50,874 nt of DNA. Origin: Halobacillus salinus (GTDB taxonomy: Bacteria > Bacillota > Bacilli > Bacillales > Halobacillaceae). The notes below the pieces were generated by a model. It saw only the letters and a program-made list of their open reading frames with translations. It did no database searches and was not told where the DNA came from. How positions within the stretch are numbered: the first letter of the stretch is position 1; every line of letters starts with the position of its first letter. Both the position numbers and the translations under genes were made by a program. The stretch lies in contig NZ_SRJC01000010.1 of the NCBI RefSeq assembly GCF_004684905.1, forward strand, positions 1 to 50,874, in the 5' to 3' direction. Of the stretch, positions 48,149 through 50,874 are shown piece after piece.

Positions 48149-48784
48149 TTATAACATCCTGGTCGGTAGATGGGGCTTAATCGTTCTGTAAGCTGACTCC
48201 ACCACTTTATCGATCGATGGTGTGGCATCAATGACTTGAATCCGGTCATATCGCTCCACCAACTGTTGATAAGCCTCATACACTTTTTCATGAAAATCAA
48301 GCTTCTCTAGATCCAGGCGGTTTTGCTCTCTGCCTTTATTCGCCTCAATACGCGCAAGTCCTTCTTCTGGTTTAATATCGAAGAACAGCGTCATATCTGG
48401 CATGCGATTTTCTATAGCAAACTCATTTATTTTATATACATCGTCCATCCCTAGCCCACGTGCATGTCCTTGATAGGCTAAGCTCGAGTCGATAAATCGA
48501 TCACACAATACGATCATGCCCTCTTCAAGAGCTGGAATGACTTTCTCGACCAAGTGCTGCCTTCTAGCGGCAGCGTACAATAATGCTTCCGTACGGCCAT
48601 CCATCGCTGTGTGAGACGGTTCTAAGATGACGTGGCGGATTTTTTCAGCAATTTCAATTCCTCCAGGCTCACGCGTTTCCAAAACCGGATATCCTTCTTC
48701 TTTCAGTTGCTGGCCGACTTCTCGTAATACCGAACTTTTGCCGGCCCCTTCGCCACCTTCAAACGTTACAAACAATCCTGTCAC
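48149..48784 (-). CDS. tmk: Thymidylate kinase
   Basis: Makes dTDP from dTMP. The 211-residue protein has the P-loop [11 protein letters not shown] near 7-17, the TREPGG of DRX-type kinases near 37-42 and a LID region with RREQNR-like basic residues replaced by KGREQNRLD. An ATG at 48790 overlaps the yaaO stop but sits on the ribosome site; the GTG at 48784 has AAGGAG seven bases upstream and gives the expected (M)TGLFVTFEG start. Confidence 0.95.
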   Translation of the reverse strand: MTGLFVTFEGGEGAGKSSVLREVGQQLKEEGYPVLETREPGGIEIAEKIRHVILEPSHTAMDGRTEALLYAAARRQHLVEKVIPALEEGMIVLCDRFIDSSLAYQGHARGLGMDDVYKINEFAIENRMPDMTLFFDIKPEEGLARIEANKGREQNRLDLEKLDFHEKVYEAYQQLVERYDRIQVIDATPSIDKVVESAYRTIKPHLPTRML

Positions 48785-48786
48785 TT

Positions 48787-50202
48787 TCATTCTCCTTTAA
48801 ACACTCGTATCCCCGTTTCAATCGCTTCATTTTGAAACCTAGCGCCTTGGCCTATAAGGGCTTCAATATAGCAGATCTGCGATTCAGTCATTCGTTCTCC
48901 CTTCAAGACAACAGCAATCCCCGGAGGATATGGAAGTATCGCCTCTGCTGCAATTCTCCCAGCTGCTTCCGACCAATGTACCCATTCCACTGGGGTTTCC
49001 TGCATACTTGAAAAACTCATCTCCAACGACTGAACAACGGGAAGCCGTGGTTGATCTACCTTTATTGTAGCATGCTTAGACTTGTTTTTTAATCTCCAAT
49101 CCAGCAGCTCAAGCCTCTGTTTTAATTCATTGAGATCAAAGGCAGTCCCCAATCCGAATGTGAGCAACACTTGAGAACTTGTAGCAAGCTCAGGGTAGAG
49201 ATGAACCTCCTCTAATACCTCGGCGATTTCAAAACCATTCCCCTCTACCTCCAGTGTTGCCTTAAGTGGATCATCCTTATCCGTCACAGGTAGGAGTCGC
49301 CAGTGATCATAAGTCTCTAACACTGTCCGTATATCTTGTATAAAATGAAGAGCGTCCTCTTTTTCCTTTACCGTCATAGTGGCCAAGAAGTACCTAGCTA
49401 GATCCAAACTGGCCATCAGCGGATAAGATGGGCTACTCGACTGGAGCATTTGTAAGTAATGCTTGAGTTTTCTAAGGTCGACTCTTTCTGTCCCTCTATG
49501 TAAAAAGGAAGCCATCGTCATAGCAGGGGCCATTTTATGAGCAGATTGCACGACAACATCCGCCCCTGACTCAAGTGCTGGCTTCGGAAAAGGCGCACCT
49601 AACTGAAAATGGACGCCATGAGCTTCATCAATTAACAGCGGTAGACCATAACGATGTACCACATCGGCAATTTCATCTAAGCGATACGCTCTACCAAAGT
49701 AATCAGGGTAGGTTAGGAGCACCCCTTTGGCAGATGGATAAAGCTGCAACGCTTCTTCTATTACCTCTCTCGTTATAGAGCTATAACGCCCTGTCTCCTC
49801 TTCCCACTCCGGAGCGATAAACACAGGTTCAGCACCAGCAAGCTCTAATCCATTCAACACAGACTTATGGCAATTACGCTGGACAATTAAACGGTCCCCT
49901 CTCTCACAAGTAGACAGCACCATCGCTAAATTCCCCACTGTCGAACCATTAATAAGGAAGAATGATTCATTGCTGCCAAAATAATCGGAAGTGAGTTGCT
50001 CTGCTTCCTTTATAATGCCCTCTGGAGCGTGCAAATCATCCAAACCGGCAATTTCCGTAGCATCGATCTTCAAAATGCCTTTGAAAACATCCGTCTCCGG
50101 AAACACTCGACCACTTTTATGTCCAGGGACATGAAAAGAGATAGGGTCCTTCTCTTGGTGTTCAATCAACGCTTCATAGATGGGTTTCCTGTTTTGGTCC
50201 AT
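48787..50202 (-). CDS. yaaO: Orn/Lys/Arg decarboxylase family protein YaaO
   Basis: A fold-type I PLP enzyme of 471 residues related to SpeA-type decarboxylases. It shows [10 protein letters not shown] near 23-32, the aspartate-containing [11 protein letters not shown] near 198-208 and the PLP lysine in [11 protein letters not shown] near 229-239, so it looks catalytically intact. The substrate is not proved for YaaO. In B. subtilis xpaC and yaaN lie between csfB and this gene; they are missing here. Confidence 0.9.
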   Translation of the reverse strand: MDQNRKPIYEALIEHQEKDPISFHVPGHKSGRVFPETDVFKGILKIDATEIAGLDDLHAPEGIIKEAEQLTSDYFGSNESFFLINGSTVGNLAMVLSTCERGDRLIVQRNCHKSVLNGLELAGAEPVFIAPEWEEETGRYSSITREVIEEALQLYPSAKGVLLTYPDYFGRAYRLDEIADVVHRYGLPLLIDEAHGVHFQLGAPFPKPALESGADVVVQSAHKMAPAMTMASFLHRGTERVDLRKLKHYLQMLQSSSPSYPLMASLDLARYFLATMTVKEKEDALHFIQDIRTVLETYDHWRLLPVTDKDDPLKATLEVEGNGFEIAEVLEEVHLYPELATSSQVLLTFGLGTAFDLNELKQRLELLDWRLKNKSKHATIKVDQPRLPVVQSLEMSFSSMQETPVEWVHWSEAAGRIAAEAILPYPPGIAVVLKGERMTESQICYIEALIGQGARFQNEAIETGIRVFKGE

Positions 50203-50228
50203 AACACACCTTCTTTCCTCTACCTCTG

Positions 50229-50258
50229 ATTGTACAATGAGGTCTCTATTGAAAACAA
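50229..50258 (-). promoter_or_regulatory. yaaO-tmk promoter
   Basis: Minus-strand TTGTTT (50253-50258), 18 bp, TACAAT (50229-50234). The -35 lies in the T run of the csfB terminator. Confidence 0.55.
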
Positions 50259-50298
50259 AAAAAGCAGCCCCTTATGGAACTACTTTTTCATAGCTGCT
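50257..50298 (-). terminator. csfB terminator
   Basis: Outer stem AGCAGC (50263-50268) with GCTGCT (50293-50298) and partial inner pairing (TATGG/CATA), followed by TTTTTTTGTTTT on the minus strand. Confidence 0.72.
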
Positions 50299-50308
50299 AA
50301 GCCGTAAA

Positions 50309-50494
50309 TCAGGATACGATCATAGATTGATGGTGTGCCTTCGACATTTGATCCACGAAGAATTGATACTTAGGGTCTTCTACCGGCGTGTTGACCATTT
50401 CTTGTTCACATTCGTGACATAGAAACACATTTAACACATAGATCCCTTTGCTCGTTCGTTTGGAACAAACACTACAGCAACTTTGCTCTCTCAT
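50309..50494 (-). CDS. csfB: Anti-sigma factor CsfB (Gin)
   Basis: Gin blocks sigma-G before engulfment ends and sigma-E in the forespore. The 61-residue protein has two zinc-binding CxxC pairs (CCSVCSK near 6-12 and LCHECEQE near 25-32) and the family stretch DPKYQFFVDQM. GGGGAGG lies eight bases before the ATG. A sigma-F promoter precedes it. Its place beside a 5S gene is that of B. subtilis csfB. Confidence 0.93.
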   Translation of the reverse strand: MREQSCCSVCSKRTSKGIYVLNVFLCHECEQEMVNTPVEDPKYQFFVDQMSKAHHQSMIVS

Positions 50495-50528
50495 TCTATT
50501 TCCCTCCCCAGATGGCTTTCTTATAAAC

Positions 50529-50557
50529 TAGTTTGTCCCAATCTATGAATGTTATAC
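50529..50557 (-). promoter_or_regulatory. csfB sigma-F promoter
   Basis: Minus-strand GTATA (50553-50557), 14 bp, GGACAAACTA (50529-50538), which fits GGnnAnAnTA at every fixed position. csfB is a known sigma-F gene. Confidence 0.72.
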
Positions 50558-50705
50558 TTTCTTTTTTATGAAACTTTCAACAATCGGGAAGAAGTATAGT
50601 AGATATACTGTCACTCTTTGCGATTCCAATAAAAAACATCATGATTCTACTGCTGCGAGGCGATAAAGTGGATTTTGTATTACCATCATGTAAGCTGTAT
50701 CCATA

Positions 50706-50740
50706 CGAAAAACCCCTTAGAGGAATTCCTCTAAGGGGTT
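50706..50740 (-). terminator. rRNA operon terminator
   Basis: A 30-bp perfect palindrome (50711-50740, AACCCCTTAGAGGAA and its complement) with a T run on the minus strand, just after 5S. Between it and csfB (50560-50705) I see no gene. Confidence 0.93.
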
Positions 50741-50750
50741 TCATAATTGA

Positions 50751-50863
50751 CGTGGCGGCGTCCTACTCTCACGGGGGTAAACCCGACTACCATCGGCGCT
50801 GAAGAGCTTAACTGCTGTGTTCGGCATGGGAACAGGTGTGACCTCTTCGCCTTCACCACCACA
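50751..50863 (-). rRNA. rrf: 5S ribosomal RNA
   Basis: The minus strand reads the typical bacillar 5S: TGGTGGTGAAGGCGAAGAGG, CCCGAACACGG-type loop as GCCGAACACGGAAGTTAAG, CTCTTCAGCGCCGATGGTAG, ending GAGAGTAGGACGCCGCCA; the ends pair. The mature ends are uncertain by a few bases. The gene belongs to an rRNA operon lying mostly outside the window on the right. Confidence 0.96.
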
Positions 50864-50874
50864 TCATTATAAGG

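Overview
The window is a core chromosomal segment of an endospore-forming member of the Bacillaceae. Gene content and order follow the Bacillus subtilis region between the rrnA-type 5S gene and the next 16S gene (csfB ... abrB ... spoIIE ... ftsH ... lysS), given here in reverse: almost every gene is on the minus strand. Spore genes (csfB, yabG, sspF, spoVG, spoVT, fin, yabP, yabQ, spoIIE) and housekeeping genes agree with this. Overall base composition and acidic protein tails would suit a moderately halophilic genus such as Halobacillus or a relative, but that genus call is only an inference.

Layout from right to left, the direction of transcription: a 5S rRNA with terminator (50.86-50.7 kb); csfB; a DNA replication and signalling cluster yaaO-tmk-darA-yaaR-holB-ricT-yabA; RNA modification genes trmN6(yabB)-yazA-rsmI; abrB on the plus strand; metG; tatD; yabE; rnmV-rsmA; yabG; veg; sspF; ispE-purR; spoVG; glmU-prs-ctc; pth; fin-mfd; spoVT; yabM-yabN-rqcP; yabP-yabQ-divIC-yabR; then a plus-strand island (tRNA-Met, tRNA-Glu and a chemoreceptor gene); then spoIIE-yabS-yabT-tilS-hpt-ftsH; coaX-hslO; cysK; folP-folB-folK; lysS; and finally a three-promoter rRNA leader running into the 5' end of a 16S gene at the left edge.

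The regulatory picture is rich. By eye I find sites fitting sigma-A (many), sigma-B (ctc), sigma-H (spoVG), sigma-F (csfB, fin), sigma-G (spoVT, sspF), sigma-K (yabG), a Spo0A-type long-spacer promoter (spoIIE), three Spo0A boxes (abrB) and a PurBox over the purR start region. Together these describe a sporulation-coupled locus interleaved with replication, translation, cell wall precursor and folate genes.

Departures from the B. subtilis layout: pabB-pabA-pabC and the yacD-type gene are absent between cysK and folP; yazB and dusB are absent between folK and lysS; ridA (yabJ) is absent between purR and spoVG; xpaC and yaaN are absent between csfB and yaaO; and a six-TM methyl-accepting protein gene sits between the tRNAs and yabR. 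The least explained DNA is a dispersed ~120-bp structured repeat present twice, flanking rsmA-rnmV, with a shortened inverted relative beside one copy. A second oddity is a consensus promoter that fires directly into a terminator hairpin upstream of lysS.
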